Source: Clavibacter lycopersici
Lineage (GTDB): Bacteria; Actinomycetota; Actinomycetes; Actinomycetales; Microbacteriaceae
Direction of reading: 5' to 3'
Length of the DNA stretch: 64,000 nucleotides
NCBI RefSeq assembly: GCF_003576405.1
Contig: NZ_QWGT01000001.1
Location: forward strand, 1 to 64,000
The translations under genes and the position numbers were made by a program. The notes under the pieces were generated by a model that made no database searches, was not told the origin of the DNA, and saw only the letters and a list, made by a program, of their open reading frames with translations. Below are positions 33,977 through 45,592 of the stretch, piece after piece; positions within the stretch are counted from its first letter, which is position 1, and each line of letters opens with the position of its first letter.

Positions 33977-33991
33977 TCCACCGCGCTCCCT

Positions 33992-34027
33992 CGAGCCGCT
34001 CGCGTCCATCCGGGCGCGGGCGGTTCG
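33992..34027 (+). terminator. Possible terminator after tpiA
   Basis: A 13-bp imperfect stem (33992-34004 with 34015-34027, two G-U pairs). It overlaps the -35 region of the secG promoter. Confidence 0.4.
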
Positions 34028-34051
34028 GCGCACCCAGCCGCCCGCTATAAT
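34024..34051 (+). promoter_or_regulatory. secG-rbpA promoter with consensus TATAAT
   Basis: -10 TATAAT (34046-34051) is the full consensus, rare in a genome this GC-rich. A weak -35 TTCGGC lies at 34024-34029, with 16 nt between. The leader to the secG GTG is about 60 nt and contains a CGGCC/GGCCG hairpin. Confidence 0.65.
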
Positions 34052-34119
34052 CGACAACGGCCCATCGGCCGTCCAACGGTCGGTCTCGGCCACAGCACCG
34101 CGCACCCGAAAGGCCGCAC

Positions 34120-34371
34120 GTGGAAATCCTCCAGGTAGTCCTGCAGGTGGTTCTGGGAATCACCAGCCTCCTGCTGACCATGCTCATCCTCCTGCACAAG
34201 GGGCGGGGCGGCGGTCTGTCCGACATGTTCGGGGGCGGCACGACGTCGAGCCTCGGCTCGTCCGGCGTGGCCGAGCGGAACCTGAACCGCATCACCGTCA
34301 TCCTCGGCCTCGTCTGGGTCACGTGCATCGTGGTCCTCGGGCTGATCACCAAGTTCGACACCGGATTGTAG
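34120..34371 (+). CDS. secG: Preprotein translocase subunit SecG
   Basis: Accessory subunit of SecYEG in the cytoplasmic membrane. 83 residues with two hydrophobic helices (about 3-23 and 59-77) joined by a cytoplasmic Gly/Ser-rich loop containing the hallmark GRGGGLSDMFGGG. GTG start after CGAAAGG. It follows tpiA, as in most Actinobacteria, and precedes rbpA by 11 nt. Confidence 0.95.
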   Translation: MEILQVVLQVVLGITSLLLTMLILLHKGRGGGLSDMFGGGTTSSLGSSGVAERNLNRITVILGLVWVTCIVVLGLITKFDTGL

Positions 34372-34382
34372 GGAGCAGCCAC

Positions 34383-34751
34383 ATGGCATCAGGAGGAAGC
34401 GCCATCCGCGGTTCGCGCGTCGGCGCGGGCCCCATGGGCGAGCAGGACCGAGGCTTCCACGCGGAGCGCATCTCGATCTCGTACTGGGACGCCCTCGGCA
34501 ACGAGACCGTCCGTCACTTCGCGGCGAACCTGCCCGAGGAGGAGATCCCCGCGACCATCGACTCCCCGCAGTCGGGTCTCCCGGCAGGGCGCGACAAGGC
34601 CAACCCGCCGTCGGTCGCCAAGCTCGAGCCGTACAAGACGCACCTCGCGTACGTGAAGGAGCGCCGCAGCGAGGAGGAGGCGAGCCAGCTCCTCGAGGAG
34701 GCGCTGGAGCAGCTCCGCGCCCGCCGCGGCACGGTCAAGGCCACCAAGTAG
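34383..34751 (+). CDS. rbpA: RNA polymerase-binding protein RbpA
   Basis: Actinobacterial activator that binds RNA polymerase and group 1 sigma factors and stabilises the open complex. 122 residues: the basic N-terminal AIRGSRVGAG (core-binding linker), a central beta domain, and the C-terminal sigma-binding helix-rich segment THLAYVKERRSEEEASQLLEEALEQLR. No cysteines, so the zinc site of Streptomyces RbpA is absent. ATG at 34383, with GGGAGC ahead. It shares the secG promoter and ends in a strong hairpin. Confidence 0.95.
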   Translation: MASGGSAIRGSRVGAGPMGEQDRGFHAERISISYWDALGNETVRHFAANLPEEEIPATIDSPQSGLPAGRDKANPPSVAKLEPYKTHLAYVKERRSEEEASQLLEEALEQLRARRGTVKATK

Positions 34752-34770
34752 GCCCACCCGCACGACGCCA

Positions 34771-34802
34771 GAACGCCCCCGTCCAGAAGGACGGGGGCGT
34801 TC
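34771..34802. terminator. Perfect hairpin between rbpA and pgl
   Basis: A 14-bp perfect stem (34771-34784 with 34789-34802) with an AGAA loop. It lies between convergent rbpA and pgl, but about 140 nt beyond the pgl stop. Confidence 0.8.
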
Positions 34803-34944
34803 TCGCGTCTCGCGGAACCGCGCCAGCCGGGCTGGCAGCTCGGAGGACGAGGCGCGTCGGCCCGCGGCGGTCGTCGCGGACGACGAAGGGCAGCCCCGGA
34901 GGACCGCCCTTCGTGCCGTGCGCCGACTCTCGCCGGCACCCGGG

Positions 34945-35715
34945 TCAGTACGTCGACAGCATCAGGTTCTCCGGCACGTCCGCCGCGGCCTCGCGGTCGA
35001 TGAAGAACACGGTGCGCTTGCGCCCCTTGATGCCCGCGACGGGCACCTCGGTGCGGTCGGCGCCTGCCAGCGCGAGCCCGAGAGCGAACGCCTTGTCCGG
35101 CCCCGCCAGCACCATCCAGATGCGCAGCGACGAGTTCAGCACAGGCAGGGTCAGGGAGATGCGCTCCGGCGGGGGCTTCGGCGAGTTGCGCACCGGGATC
35201 ACCGCAGTGTCCATCGTGCGGATGCCCTCGCTGTCCGGGAACAGCGACGCCACGTGTCCGTCCGGCCCGACGCCGAGGAACGTGATGTCGAAGCGGGGGA
35301 GCGAGGTGTCGCCGTTGGCGTGCTCCGCGAGCTCGGCGGTGTACGCCGCGACGGCCTCATCCAGCGTCTGCCCTGCATCGCTCGCGCCCATGGCGTGGAC
35401 GTTCTCCGCGGGCAGGTCGATGTGGTCGAGCAGGGCCGTGCGCACCGTGGTGTCGTTCCGCTCGGGGTCGCCCTGGGGCAGCCACCGCTCGTCGCCGAAC
35501 CAGAAGTGGACGCGGGTCCAGTCGACGCTGTCGCGCGCCGCGGACTCGTTGACGGCCGCGAGGATGCTCGGGCCGACCGTCCCCCCGGTGAGGACGACGT
35601 TGGCCGTCTCCTCCTCGTCCAGGATGTCGACGAGCTTCGTGAGGAAGCGCGCGGCGACGGAGCCGGTCATGGCCTTCTTGTCGGGGTGCACGAGCACCCT
35701 GCGGTCGTTCGTCAT
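34945..35715 (-). CDS. pgl: 6-phosphogluconolactonase
   Basis: Hydrolyses 6-phosphogluconolactone in the oxidative pentose phosphate pathway. 256 residues of the NagB/DevB type, with LTGGTVGPSIL, FWFGDERWLPQGDPERND and LGVGPDGHVASLFPD, all diagnostic. The ATG is in a 4-nt overlap (ATGA) with the opcA stop. Last gene of the tkt-tal-pgi-zwf-opcA-pgl run; its product step follows Zwf directly. Confidence 0.96.
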   Translation of the reverse strand: MTNDRRVLVHPDKKAMTGSVAARFLTKLVDILDEEETANVVLTGGTVGPSILAAVNESAARDSVDWTRVHFWFGDERWLPQGDPERNDTTVRTALLDHIDLPAENVHAMGASDAGQTLDEAVAAYTAELAEHANGDTSLPRFDITFLGVGPDGHVASLFPDSEGIRTMDTAVIPVRNSPKPPPERISLTLPVLNSSLRIWMVLAGPDKAFALGLALAGADRTEVPVAGIKGRKRTVFFIDREAAADVPENLMLSTY

Positions 35716-36710
35716 CGGTCTCCCGAGTCCTTCCGTGCGGTGGTGGACGCGGTGATGTACCCGTGGCCGGCGGTCGCCTGCTCGAGACCGTGACGGATCA
35801 CGTCCCCGTAGAGCGAGTCGGGGTCGAGGCGCCGCAGCTCCTCGGCCAGGCAGTCGCGGAGGCTCCGGCGGGGGAGGCTCACATCGTGCGTCGGCTGGTT
35901 CGGCTGCTTGAGCGTCGCCACGTTGGCGATGGGGCGGTCGAGGTCGATGACGCCCGACGCGCGGTGGAGGCGCACGCCGTGGATCCCGCTCGAGCCGGTG
36001 GCCCGCGTGGTGACCTCGTGCAGCACCGGCACCTGCAGCTGCAGTCCCAGCCACGCGGCGAGCAGCACGGTGGAGGGGGAGTCGGCCGCGCCGGACACCT
36101 CCACCTTCGTGACGGGCTCGTACGGCGGCTGGTCGAGCACGGCGGCGAGCAGCGCGCGCCACAGCGTGAGGCGCGTCCAGGCGAAGTCCGTGTCGCCGGG
36201 GGCGTACGTCTCCGCCAGGTGCTGCAGGGCGACGCGCGGGTTGCTGCTCGTGGACGAGTCCGTGATGCGGCGCTGCGCGATGCGGCCGAGCGGCGACTGG
36301 CTGACGACCGCTGGGGCGTCGTGCGGCCACCAGGCGACGACCGGTGCGTCGGGCAGCAGGAGGCCCGTGACCAGGCTCTCCTCGTCCTCGGCGGCCGCGC
36401 CGTACACGCGGAGCACGACGACCTCGCTCGCGCCGGCGTCGCCGCCCACGCGGATCTCGGCGTCGACCCGGGCCGTCTCGGTTGTCGTCTCCCGGGCGGC
36501 TCCGCGCTCGGTCGAGATCACGATGACGCGCATGGGGTGCTCGCGCGACGCGTCGTTGGCGGCCTCGATGGCCTCCTCCTCGCTGCCGAGCGAGGTGGAG
36601 ATCACGAGCGTCAGGACGCGGCCTAGGGCGACGGCGCCGCCCTCCTCGCGGATCTTGACGAGCGCCTTCGAGATCTTGGCGGTGGTGGTGTTCGGCAGAT
36701 CGACTCTCAT
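35712..36710 (-). CDS. opcA: Glucose-6-phosphate dehydrogenase assembly protein OpcA
   Basis: 332 residues of the OpcA/SCO1938 family, which activates or assembles glucose-6-phosphate dehydrogenase in cyanobacteria and Actinobacteria. Recognisable parts are the N-terminus LPNTTTAKISKALVKIREEGG, LTLVIST, LLLPDAPVVAWWP and the SRTRITDSS-type segment. Overlaps zwf upstream and pgl downstream by 4 nt each, so the three products are probably made in fixed ratio. Confidence 0.95.
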   Translation of the reverse strand: MRVDLPNTTTAKISKALVKIREEGGAVALGRVLTLVISTSLGSEEEAIEAANDASREHPMRVIVISTERGAARETTTETARVDAEIRVGGDAGASEVVVLRVYGAAAEDEESLVTGLLLPDAPVVAWWPHDAPAVVSQSPLGRIAQRRITDSSTSSNPRVALQHLAETYAPGDTDFAWTRLTLWRALLAAVLDQPPYEPVTKVEVSGAADSPSTVLLAAWLGLQLQVPVLHEVTTRATGSSGIHGVRLHRASGVIDLDRPIANVATLKQPNQPTHDVSLPRRSLRDCLAEELRRLDPDSLYGDVIRHGLEQATAGHGYITASTTARKDSGDR

Positions 36711-38248
36711 GGCCGCCTCCAGGTCCGTCCGTCGCGGGCGAGGAGCTCGTCGGCCGAGGCCGGCCCCCAGGTGCCCGGACGGTACTGCTCGGGCTGGCCC
36801 TGCGTGCGCCAGAATTCTTCGATGGGATCCAGGATCTTCCAGCTCAGCTCGACCTCCTGGTGGCGGGGGAAGAGCGGCGGGTCGCCGAGCAGCACATCGA
36901 GGATGAGTCGCTCGTACGCCTCCGGGCTCGCCTCGGTGAAGGCGTGGCCGTAGCCGAAGTCCATGGTGACGTCGCGCACCTGCATGCCCGCGCCCGGCAC
37001 CTTGGAGCCGAAGCGGATGGTGACGCCCTCGTCGGGCTGCACCCGGATCACGAGCGCGTTCTGCCCGAGAGCCGACGTCTGGTCCTCCGCGAACAGGTTC
37101 TGCGGCGCGCGCTTGAACACGACCGCGATCTCCGTCACGCGGCGGCCGAGGCGCTTGCCCGCCCGCAGGTAGAACGGCACGCCCGACCAACGGCGCGTGT
37201 TGATGTCCAGGCGCATGGCGGCGTAGGTCTCGGTCAGGGACTCGGGGTCCATGCCGTCCTCGTCGAGGAAGCCCACGACCTCCTCACCGCCCTGCCAGCC
37301 GCCGGCGTACTGCCCGCGGGCCGTGGCGGTCGAGAGGTCCTTCGGCAGTCGCACCGCGGACAGCACCTTCTCCTTCTCGTCCCGGAGGCTCGACGCGTCG
37401 AACGCGACGGGCTCCTCCATGGCCGTGAGGGCGAGGAGCTGCAGGAGGTGGTTCTGGATGACGTCGCGCGCCGCGCCGATGCCGTCGTAGTACCCGGCAC
37501 GACCGCCCACGCCGATGTCCTCGGCCATGGTGATCTGCACGTGGTCGACGTAGTTGGCGTTCCACAGGGGCTCGTAGAGCTGGTTCGCGAAGCGCAACGC
37601 CAGGATGTTCTGGACCGTCTCCTTGCCCAGGTAGTGGTCGATGCGGAACACCGAGTCCGGCGGGAAGACCGACTCGACCACCGCGTTCAGCTCACGGGCC
37701 GTCTTGAGGTCGCTGCCGAAGGGCTTCTCGATGACGACCCGGCGCCAGTGGCCCTCCTTCTGGTCCGCGAGGCCCGAGCGGCGGAGCTGCTCGGTGACCA
37801 GCGGGAAGGACTTCGGCGGGATCGACAGGTAGAACGCGTGGTTGCCCATCGTGCCCCGCTCGCGGTCGAGCTCCTCGGTGATGTCCTTCAGCGTCTGGAA
37901 CGCCTCGTCGTCGTCGAAGGTGCCCTGCACGAAGCGGATGCCCTGGGCCAGCTGGCGCCAGACGTCCTCGTCGAACTTGGTGCGCGAGTACTGCTTGACG
38001 GCCTCGTACACGACCTGCTCGAAGTCCTGGTCCTCCCAGTCCCTCCGGGCGAAGCCGATGAGCGCGAAGCCGGGGGGCAGGAGCCCCCGGTTGGCGAGGT
38101 CGTAGACGGCCGGCATCAGCTTCTTGCGCGACAGGTCACCCGTCACGCCGAAGATGATGAGGCTGCTCGGCCCCGCGATGCGGTTCAGTCGACGATCCGA
38201 CGGGATCCGCAGGGGATTGAATTCCGGGGTGATTTCCACCGGCGACAT
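36707..38248 (-). CDS. zwf: Glucose-6-phosphate 1-dehydrogenase
   Basis: First step of the oxidative pentose phosphate pathway, making NADPH. 513 residues. The NADP-binding GVTGDLSRKKLMPAVYDL and the active-site FRIDHYLGKETVQN are present. ATG at 38248 is chosen because AGGAG lies 4 nt ahead and MSPVEITPEFNPLR is the usual actinobacterial start. An in-frame ATG at 38290 overlaps the pgi stop (ATGA) and would add 14 residues; both starts may be used. Confidence 0.97.
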   Translation of the reverse strand: MSPVEITPEFNPLRIPSDRRLNRIAGPSSLIIFGVTGDLSRKKLMPAVYDLANRGLLPPGFALIGFARRDWEDQDFEQVVYEAVKQYSRTKFDEDVWRQLAQGIRFVQGTFDDDEAFQTLKDITEELDRERGTMGNHAFYLSIPPKSFPLVTEQLRRSGLADQKEGHWRRVVIEKPFGSDLKTARELNAVVESVFPPDSVFRIDHYLGKETVQNILALRFANQLYEPLWNANYVDHVQITMAEDIGVGGRAGYYDGIGAARDVIQNHLLQLLALTAMEEPVAFDASSLRDEKEKVLSAVRLPKDLSTATARGQYAGGWQGGEEVVGFLDEDGMDPESLTETYAAMRLDINTRRWSGVPFYLRAGKRLGRRVTEIAVVFKRAPQNLFAEDQTSALGQNALVIRVQPDEGVTIRFGSKVPGAGMQVRDVTMDFGYGHAFTEASPEAYERLILDVLLGDPPLFPRHQEVELSWKILDPIEEFWRTQGQPEQYRPGTWGPASADELLARDGRTWRRP

Positions 38249-38286
38249 GTAACTCCTCGATCTGCCGGACGGATCCGGCGATGCGG

Positions 38287-39882
38287 TCATTCGAGCGTCG
38301 AGAGCAGGGCCCGGGCGTCCGTGGTGGGGTCGGTGAGGTTCAGGCGCAGGACCGGACGGCCGTGCTCGGCGAGCACGGTGGCGTCGCCGGCGGCCTGGGC
38401 CTGGATGAGCTCGCCGAAGGTGAAGGGGCGGTCGGGGATCGCGAGGTCCTCGGAGGCGTCCGCGGTGATCTGCAGGAACACGCCGACGGGGGTGCCGCCC
38501 TTGTGGAACTGCCCCGTGGAGTGCAGGAACCGGGGCCCCCAGCCGAACGTGACCGGGCGGCCGACCTTGCGGGCGACGGCGTCGCGGAGGCGCTCGAGCT
38601 CGGGGAGCGCGAGGCGGTCGACGAAGGCCTGCACGGCGACGTAGCCCGTGGGTCCGACCTGCGCGAGCAGGGCGTCGATGGCGGAGGACACATCGGTGGC
38701 GCCGTCGGTGACGTCGCTCGTGCCGCGGACCTCGATGCCGTCCGTCGTGACGACGGGCTCCTGGGGCGCGGGGCGGTCGTCGAGCAGGCCGCGCGCGGCG
38801 ACCTTGGCGGCCTCCACGTCGGGCTGGTCGAACGGGTTGATCTCGAGCAGGCGGCCCGCGACCGCGACGGCGTACTCCCACGTGAGGATCTGCGCGCCGA
38901 GAGTCCCGCTGATGACGATCTCGCCCTCTGCCGCGTCGTGCGCGTCGACGTCGGCGACGAGCCGCGCGATCTGCAGGTCGGCGAGGCCGCGGCCGAGCTC
39001 GGGGGCGTCGGTCGGCAGCACGACGGGCAGCAGGCCCGTGCCGAGCTTGCCGGTCGACTCCGCGATGAGCTGCTCGACCCAGTCGCCGAAGCCCACGATG
39101 TGCGTGCCGTCGGAGACGATGCCGAGCTTGTCCTTCAGCGGCGACGTGCCGGCGATCGCGGCGCCGAGCACGAGGCCCGGGTTCGACACGTCGTCGACGG
39201 CGAGCTGCGCGGACGCGGCCTCCGCCTCGTCGAGCAGGCCGCCGATGTCGGCCCCGGCGAGGCCTGACGGGACCAGGCCGAACGCGGTCAGCGCGCTGTA
39301 GCGGCCGCCCACGTCGGGGTCCGCGTTGAACACGCGGTAGCCGTCGGCGCGGGCGGACTCGTCGAGCGGGGAGCCCGGGTCCGTCACGATGACGATGCGC
39401 GAGGTCGGGTCGATGCCCGCGTCGCGGAACGACTTCTCGTAGACGCGCTTCTGGCTGTCGGTCTCGAGGGTGGACCCCGACTTGGAGGAGATGACGACCG
39501 CGGTGCTGGCGAGGCGGTCGCCGAGGGCGGCGAGCACCTGGCCGGGGTCGGTCGAGTCGAGCACGGTGAGCTCGACGCCCGCGGTGCGGGTGATGACCTC
39601 GGGGGCGAGCGAGGATCCGCCCATGCCGCCGAGGACGATGTGGTCGACGCCCTGGCCGCGGAGCTCCTCGCGGAGCGCCGTGATCTCGGCGACCATGGGA
39701 CGCGATACGGAGACCGCCTGCGTCCATCCGAGGCGCTTCGTCGCCTCCGACTCGGCGTCGGGACCCCACAGGGTCCCGTCGAGCCCGGTGATCCCGGACG
39801 CGACGTGCGCCTCCACGAGCGCGGGGACGTGGGTCTCGACGGCCGTGGCCGCCGCGCCGCTCAGCGCGATGCGCACGCTCAC
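38287..39882 (-). CDS. pgi: Glucose-6-phosphate isomerase
   Basis: Interconverts glucose 6-phosphate and fructose 6-phosphate. 531 residues with two sugar isomerase (SIS) domains: [12 protein letters not shown] and [10 protein letters not shown] in the first, and the [17 protein letters not shown] segment in the C-terminal part. This resembles the isomerase half of fused transaldolase/phosphoglucose isomerases more than the E. coli enzyme. The GTG start overlaps the tal stop by 4 nt (GTGA). Confidence 0.93.
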   Translation of the reverse strand: MSVRIALSGAAATAVETHVPALVEAHVASGITGLDGTLWGPDAESEATKRLGWTQAVSVSRPMVAEITALREELRGQGVDHIVLGGMGGSSLAPEVITRTAGVELTVLDSTDPGQVLAALGDRLASTAVVISSKSGSTLETDSQKRVYEKSFRDAGIDPTSRIVIVTDPGSPLDESARADGYRVFNADPDVGGRYSALTAFGLVPSGLAGADIGGLLDEAEAASAQLAVDDVSNPGLVLGAAIAGTSPLKDKLGIVSDGTHIVGFGDWVEQLIAESTGKLGTGLLPVVLPTDAPELGRGLADLQIARLVADVDAHDAAEGEIVISGTLGAQILTWEYAVAVAGRLLEINPFDQPDVEAAKVAARGLLDDRPAPQEPVVTTDGIEVRGTSDVTDGATDVSSAIDALLAQVGPTGYVAVQAFVDRLALPELERLRDAVARKVGRPVTFGWGPRFLHSTGQFHKGGTPVGVFLQITADASEDLAIPDRPFTFGELIQAQAAGDATVLAEHGRPVLRLNLTDPTTDARALLSTLE

Positions 39883-40994
39883 TTGGCGCCGTCCAGCGCG
39901 GTCGTGACCGTCTCGATGAGCTCGTTCCACGACACCTTGAACTTCTCGACGCCCTCGGACTCGAGGAGCTCCGTGACCTCCTTGTAGGAGATGCCGAGCT
40001 CGTCGACCTTGTTCAGCACCTCGTTCGCGGCGTCGTAGGAGCCGGTGATGGTGTCGCCCTCGATGACGCCGTGGTCGAAGGTCGCGTCGAGCGTCTTCTC
40101 CGGCATCGTGTTGACGACGTCCGCGGCGACGAGCTGCGTGACGTAGAGCGTGTCGGGCAGGTCCGGGCTCTTGACGCCCGTCGAGGCCCACAGGGGGCGC
40201 TGCTTGTTGGCGCCAGCGCCGAGGAGGCCCTGGGCCCGCTCGGACGCGAAGGACTGCTCGAACGCCTGGTAGGCGAGCTGCGCGTTGGCGACGCCGGCCT
40301 TGCTCTTGAGCGCGGTGGCCTCGTCGGTGCCGATCGCGTCGAGGCGCTTGTCGATCTCGGTGTCGACGCGCGACACGAAGAACGAGGCGACCGAGTGGAT
40401 GGTCGACAGGTCGATGCCCGCGGCCTTGGCCTTCTCGAGGCCGGTGAGGTACGCGTTGATGACCTCGCGGTAGCGCTCGAGCGAGAAGATGAGCGTGACG
40501 TTGACGCTGATGCCGGCGCCGATGACCTCGGTGATCGCCTCGAGGCCCTCGCGGGTCGCGGGGATCTTGATCATGACGTTCGGCTCGGCGATCTTGTCCC
40601 ACAGCTTGTGGGCCTCGTCGATGGTGGCCTGCGTCTCGTTCGCGAAGTCGGGGGAGACCTCGATGGAGACGCGGCCGTCGAAGCCGGCGGTGCGGTCGTA
40701 CACGGGGCGGAAGATGCGCGCGGCCTCGCCGACGTCGCGGGTGGTGATCTCGAAGACCGCGCGGTCGACGTCGGCGCCGTCGGCCGCGAGCTCGCGGACC
40801 TGGGCGTCGTAGGCCTCGCCCTTGGCGAGGGCCGAGGCGAAGATCGTGGGGTTCGTCGTGATGCCGACGACGTCGCGCTCGGCGATCACCTTCTCGATGC
40901 CCTTGGCGTCGATGCGCTCGCGGGACAGGTCGTCGAGCCAGATGCTGACGCCCGCGGCGGAGAGCTGCGCGGTGGGGGAAGTGGTGTCGGTCAT
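39879..40994 (-). CDS. tal: Transaldolase
   Basis: Transfers a dihydroxyacetone unit between sugar phosphates in the non-oxidative pentose phosphate pathway. 371 residues, the longer actinobacterial form. Markers are [13 protein letters not shown], the Schiff-base lysine in [21 protein letters not shown], and [12 protein letters not shown]. It lies 142 nt downstream of tkt, behind a strong hairpin. GGAGAAGGCAAC precedes the ATG. Confidence 0.96.
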   Translation of the reverse strand: MTDTTSPTAQLSAAGVSIWLDDLSRERIDAKGIEKVIAERDVVGITTNPTIFASALAKGEAYDAQVRELAADGADVDRAVFEITTRDVGEAARIFRPVYDRTAGFDGRVSIEVSPDFANETQATIDEAHKLWDKIAEPNVMIKIPATREGLEAITEVIGAGISVNVTLIFSLERYREVINAYLTGLEKAKAAGIDLSTIHSVASFFVSRVDTEIDKRLDAIGTDEATALKSKAGVANAQLAYQAFEQSFASERAQGLLGAGANKQRPLWASTGVKSPDLPDTLYVTQLVAADVVNTMPEKTLDATFDHGVIEGDTITGSYDAANEVLNKVDELGISYKEVTELLESEGVEKFKVSWNELIETVTTALDGAK

Positions 40995-41030
40995 GTTGCC
41001 TTCTCCATGCTGGTTGTGAGGTTCGGTGGG

Positions 41031-41059
41031 GGAGGAGCGCACGCGTCGTGCGCTCCTCC
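41031..41059 (-). terminator. Hairpin between tkt and tal
   Basis: A perfect 12-bp stem (41031-41042 with 41048-41059) with a 5-nt loop, 77 nt past the tkt stop and 36 nt before the tal ATG. A second stem (CGACCGG/CCGGTCG, 41067-41085) lies nearer tkt. It may terminate tkt or protect the tal mRNA end. Confidence 0.55.
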
Positions 41060-41136
41060 CTGGTCCCGACCGGACGTGCCGGTCGGCGGGCCGGCGGGGA
41101 GCGGAGCAGCTCGGCCGCCCCGCTCCTCGTCAGCTT

Positions 41137-43227
<2,091 letters not shown>

Positions 43228-43277
43228 TTGGTTCTAGCCCTTCTGAAGATGGGGGAGGCCCAGCCGGACCGCCTATC

Positions 43278-43283
43278 AGTATA
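43278..43283 (-). promoter_or_regulatory. -10 box TATACT of tkt
   Basis: TATACT on the minus strand is near consensus and 51 nt before the tkt GTG. No good -35 is seen. Confidence 0.55.
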
Positions 43284-43361
43284 TGGAACACCCACCTGGT
43301 CCTCGGTGTTCCGAGCCCGCCCGGACGCCCCCGGTCGGCTCGGCTCGCAGGGGCGGTGGCC

Positions 43362-43367
43362 TACCAT
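43362..43367 (+). promoter_or_regulatory. Possible -10 box TACCAT of ctaB
   Basis: TACCAT lies 32 nt before the ctaB ATG and an AGAGG site follows at 43391. The tkt and ctaB promoters thus share a 172-bp divergent region. Confidence 0.35.
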
Positions 43368-43399
43368 GGGGAGGGAATGTCCGGCGAGTTAGAGGTGCG

Positions 43400-44320
43400 A
43401 TGAACGTTGCGGTGCAGAGTCGGGTCGATCGGGAGACGATCGGCGTGGCGAGGAAGACCAAGGCGTACGTCGCACTGACGAAGCCGCGCGTCATCGAGCT
43501 CCTGCTCGTGACCACCGCGCCCGTCATGATCCTCGCCCAGGGCGGGTGGCCGAACCCGTGGCTGATCCTCGGCGTCCTCGTCGGCGGCACGCTCAGCGCC
43601 GGCAGCGCCAACGCCTTCAACTGCTACATCGACCGCGACATCGACCGCGTCATGAAGCGCACGCAGCGCAGGCCCCTGGTGACGGGGGAGCTCACGGATC
43701 GCGAGGCCCTCGTCTTCGCGTGGATCATCGGCGTCGCCAGCATCATCTGGCTCGGGGTCATCTCCAACTGGCTGGCCGCGGCGCTCTCGCTCGCCGCCAT
43801 CCTCTTCTACGTCTTCGTCTACACGCTGTGGCTGAAGCGCCGCACGCCGCAGAACATCGTCTGGGGCGGGGCCGCGGGCTGCATGCCGGTCCTCATCGGC
43901 TGGGCCGCCGTCACGGGGGACATCTCCTGGGCGCCCGTGATCCTCTTCATGATCGTCTTCCTCTGGACCCCGCCGCACTACTGGCCGCTGTCCATGAAGT
44001 ACCGCGACGACTACGCGTCCGTCAACGTGCCGATGCTCGCCGTAGTGCGCGGGCGCGCCGCCGTCGGTCTGCAGACGATCCTGTACGCCTGGGCCACGCT
44101 CGCCTGCTCCCTGCTGCTCATCCCGGTCGCCGGCATGGGCCTCGTCTACACGCTCGCGGCCTTGGCTGGCGGCGGCTGGTTCGTCTACGAGACGCACCGC
44201 CTGTACGACCTGGCGGTGCGGCACGAGCCCATCAAGCCGATGCGCGTCTTCCACGCGTCCATCTCGTACCTCTCGCTGCTCTTCCTCGCGGTCGGCATCG
44301 ACCCGCTCCTGCCCTTCTGA
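43400..44320 (+). CDS. ctaB: Protoheme IX farnesyltransferase (heme O synthase)
   Basis: Adds a farnesyl group to heme B to make heme O for cytochrome oxidase. 306 residues with about nine hydrophobic helices. The prenyl diphosphate-binding motif [20 protein letters not shown] near residues 74-93 is diagnostic; a second polar loop KYRDDY lies around residue 204. ATG at 43400 follows AGAGGTGCG. It converges with ctaA, the next enzyme of the same pathway. Confidence 0.96.
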   Translation: MNVAVQSRVDRETIGVARKTKAYVALTKPRVIELLLVTTAPVMILAQGGWPNPWLILGVLVGGTLSAGSANAFNCYIDRDIDRVMKRTQRRPLVTGELTDREALVFAWIIGVASIIWLGVISNWLAAALSLAAILFYVFVYTLWLKRRTPQNIVWGGAAGCMPVLIGWAAVTGDISWAPVILFMIVFLWTPPHYWPLSMKYRDDYASVNVPMLAVVRGRAAVGLQTILYAWATLACSLLLIPVAGMGLVYTLAALAGGGWFVYETHRLYDLAVRHEPIKPMRVFHASISYLSLLFLAVGIDPLLPF

Positions 44321-44402
44321 TCCCCGAGGCCGTCGTCGGCCGCGATGCGTCGACCCGGCCGGTCCACCTCGCCGTCGGCCCGACTCGGCCCCGGACCCTC
44401 GC

Positions 44403-44435
44403 GGGACGGTCGACAGGGACGGTCGACAGGGACGG
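44403..44435. repeat. 13-nt tandem repeat, 2.5 copies
   Basis: GGGACGGTCGACA occurs at 44403-44415 and 44416-44428, followed by a partial third unit. It lies in the ctaB-ctaA gap (44321-44544), which has no gene. Confidence 0.8.
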
Positions 44436-44491
44436 CGACCGCTGAGGGCCCCCCGTGCGCCCGGCCGGAGCGGTGTCGGAGCCCGGACGCG

Positions 44492-44527
44492 ACGACGCCC
44501 GCCGCGAGCGCTGCTCGGGCGGGCGTC
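44492..44527. terminator. Hairpin between convergent ctaB and ctaA
   Basis: An 11-bp perfect stem (44492-44502 with 44517-44527), 17 nt beyond the ctaA stop. It can serve either strand. Confidence 0.65.
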
Positions 44528-44544
44528 GACGGGACGGACGGGGA

Positions 44545-45555
44545 TCAGCCCACGTGGGCGGAGCGCCGCACCTCCGCTGGCGTGAGGCGCAGGCTGTCCG
44601 CGCGCCGCGTCGTGCTGAGCAGCGTGGCGGTCATCGCGGAGGCGAGCAGGCAGGCGAGCACCATGTGCAGCCCCACGAGGAACTCGGGGAGCCCGGTCCG
44701 GGCCTGGATGAGGCCCACGGCGATCTGGACGACCTCGACCGCGAGCAGCACCCGGGTCCACCGCGAGACGGCCGTCCACCGGTTCCGCGCCGCGATCACC
44801 ACGAGGGCGATGGTGAGGCCGAAGGTCGCGTACGCCGGCCAGCTGTGGACGTGCTGCAGGAGCTCGGGGTCGAGCCCGTTGCGCGCCGCGCCCTGGTCGC
44901 CCGCGTGGGGGCCGGACCCGGTCACGACGATGCCCACGAGGATCGTGATGCCCACGACGACCGCGGTGATGCGCGCGAGGGCCGCGAACGAGGACGGGAC
45001 CGACCGCTCCGCCTCGTCGAGCGGGTGGTAGGTGCGCCACACCAGCACGGTCGACAGCACGACGAGCACCACGGACACCACGAAGTGAAGGCCGACGACG
45101 TACGGGTTCAGCCCGGTGAGGACGGTGATCCCGCCGATGACGCCCTGGGCGGGGATGCCGAGGCCGATGGCGAGTGCGATCGAGAACAGGCCGCGTCCGC
45201 GGTTCCGGAGCCGCAGCACGGCGAGGAACGTGGCGATGGCGACGATGACCAGCACGAAGGTGAGCAGGCGGTTGCCGAACTCGATGATCCCGTGCACGCC
45301 CATCTCGGGCGTCGAGACGAAGGAGTCGGCGGTGCACCGCGGCCACGTCGGGCAGCCGAGCCCGGAGCCCGTGAGCCGGACGAGCCCGCCGGTGCCGACG
45401 ACGAGCGTCTGCACGGCGAGCGTGGTCCAGACGAGGATCCGCGTGGCGCGGGTGATCCCGTCCGGCAGCCGCTCCCGCAACCGCCTCCCGACCATGAGGG
45501 TCTGACCTAGCACGCTCCCACTGGGAGACTGCCCCGCATCGGTGCCGTGAGTCAC
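44545..45555 (-). CDS. ctaA: Heme A synthase, COX15/CtaA family
   Basis: Oxidises the heme O methyl group to make heme A for cytochrome aa3 oxidase. 336 residues with about eight hydrophobic helices. Expected heme-ligand histidines can be seen in [30 protein letters not shown] and VGLHMVLA, and [16 protein letters not shown] is a family hallmark. GTG start at 45555; a second in-frame start lies further in ([10 protein letters not shown]) and the true start is not certain. Confidence 0.93.
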   Translation of the reverse strand: MTHGTDAGQSPSGSVLGQTLMVGRRLRERLPDGITRATRILVWTTLAVQTLVVGTGGLVRLTGSGLGCPTWPRCTADSFVSTPEMGVHGIIEFGNRLLTFVLVIVAIATFLAVLRLRNRGRGLFSIALAIGLGIPAQGVIGGITVLTGLNPYVVGLHFVVSVVLVVLSTVLVWRTYHPLDEAERSVPSSFAALARITAVVVGITILVGIVVTGSGPHAGDQGAARNGLDPELLQHVHSWPAYATFGLTIALVVIAARNRWTAVSRWTRVLLAVEVVQIAVGLIQARTGLPEFLVGLHMVLACLLASAMTATLLSTTRRADSLRLTPAEVRRSAHVG

Positions 45556-45563
45556 TGCCTGCC

Positions 45564-45592
45564 TTCCGTGCCCGCTGGATTGCCCGTAGAAT
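45564..45592 (+). promoter_or_regulatory. Promoter of the suf operon (TTCCGT - 17 nt - TAGAAT)
   Basis: -10 TAGAAT (45587-45592) with a weak -35 at 45564-45569. The leader to sufB would be about 220 nt, the longest in the window. I see no gene or known riboswitch in it. Confidence 0.5.

Noticed and set aside
38249-38290. zwf start at the upstream ATG overlapping pgi
   Set aside because: The ATG at 38248 has a strong AGGAG 4 nt ahead and gives the family's usual N-terminus. The upstream start is kept only as an alternative.
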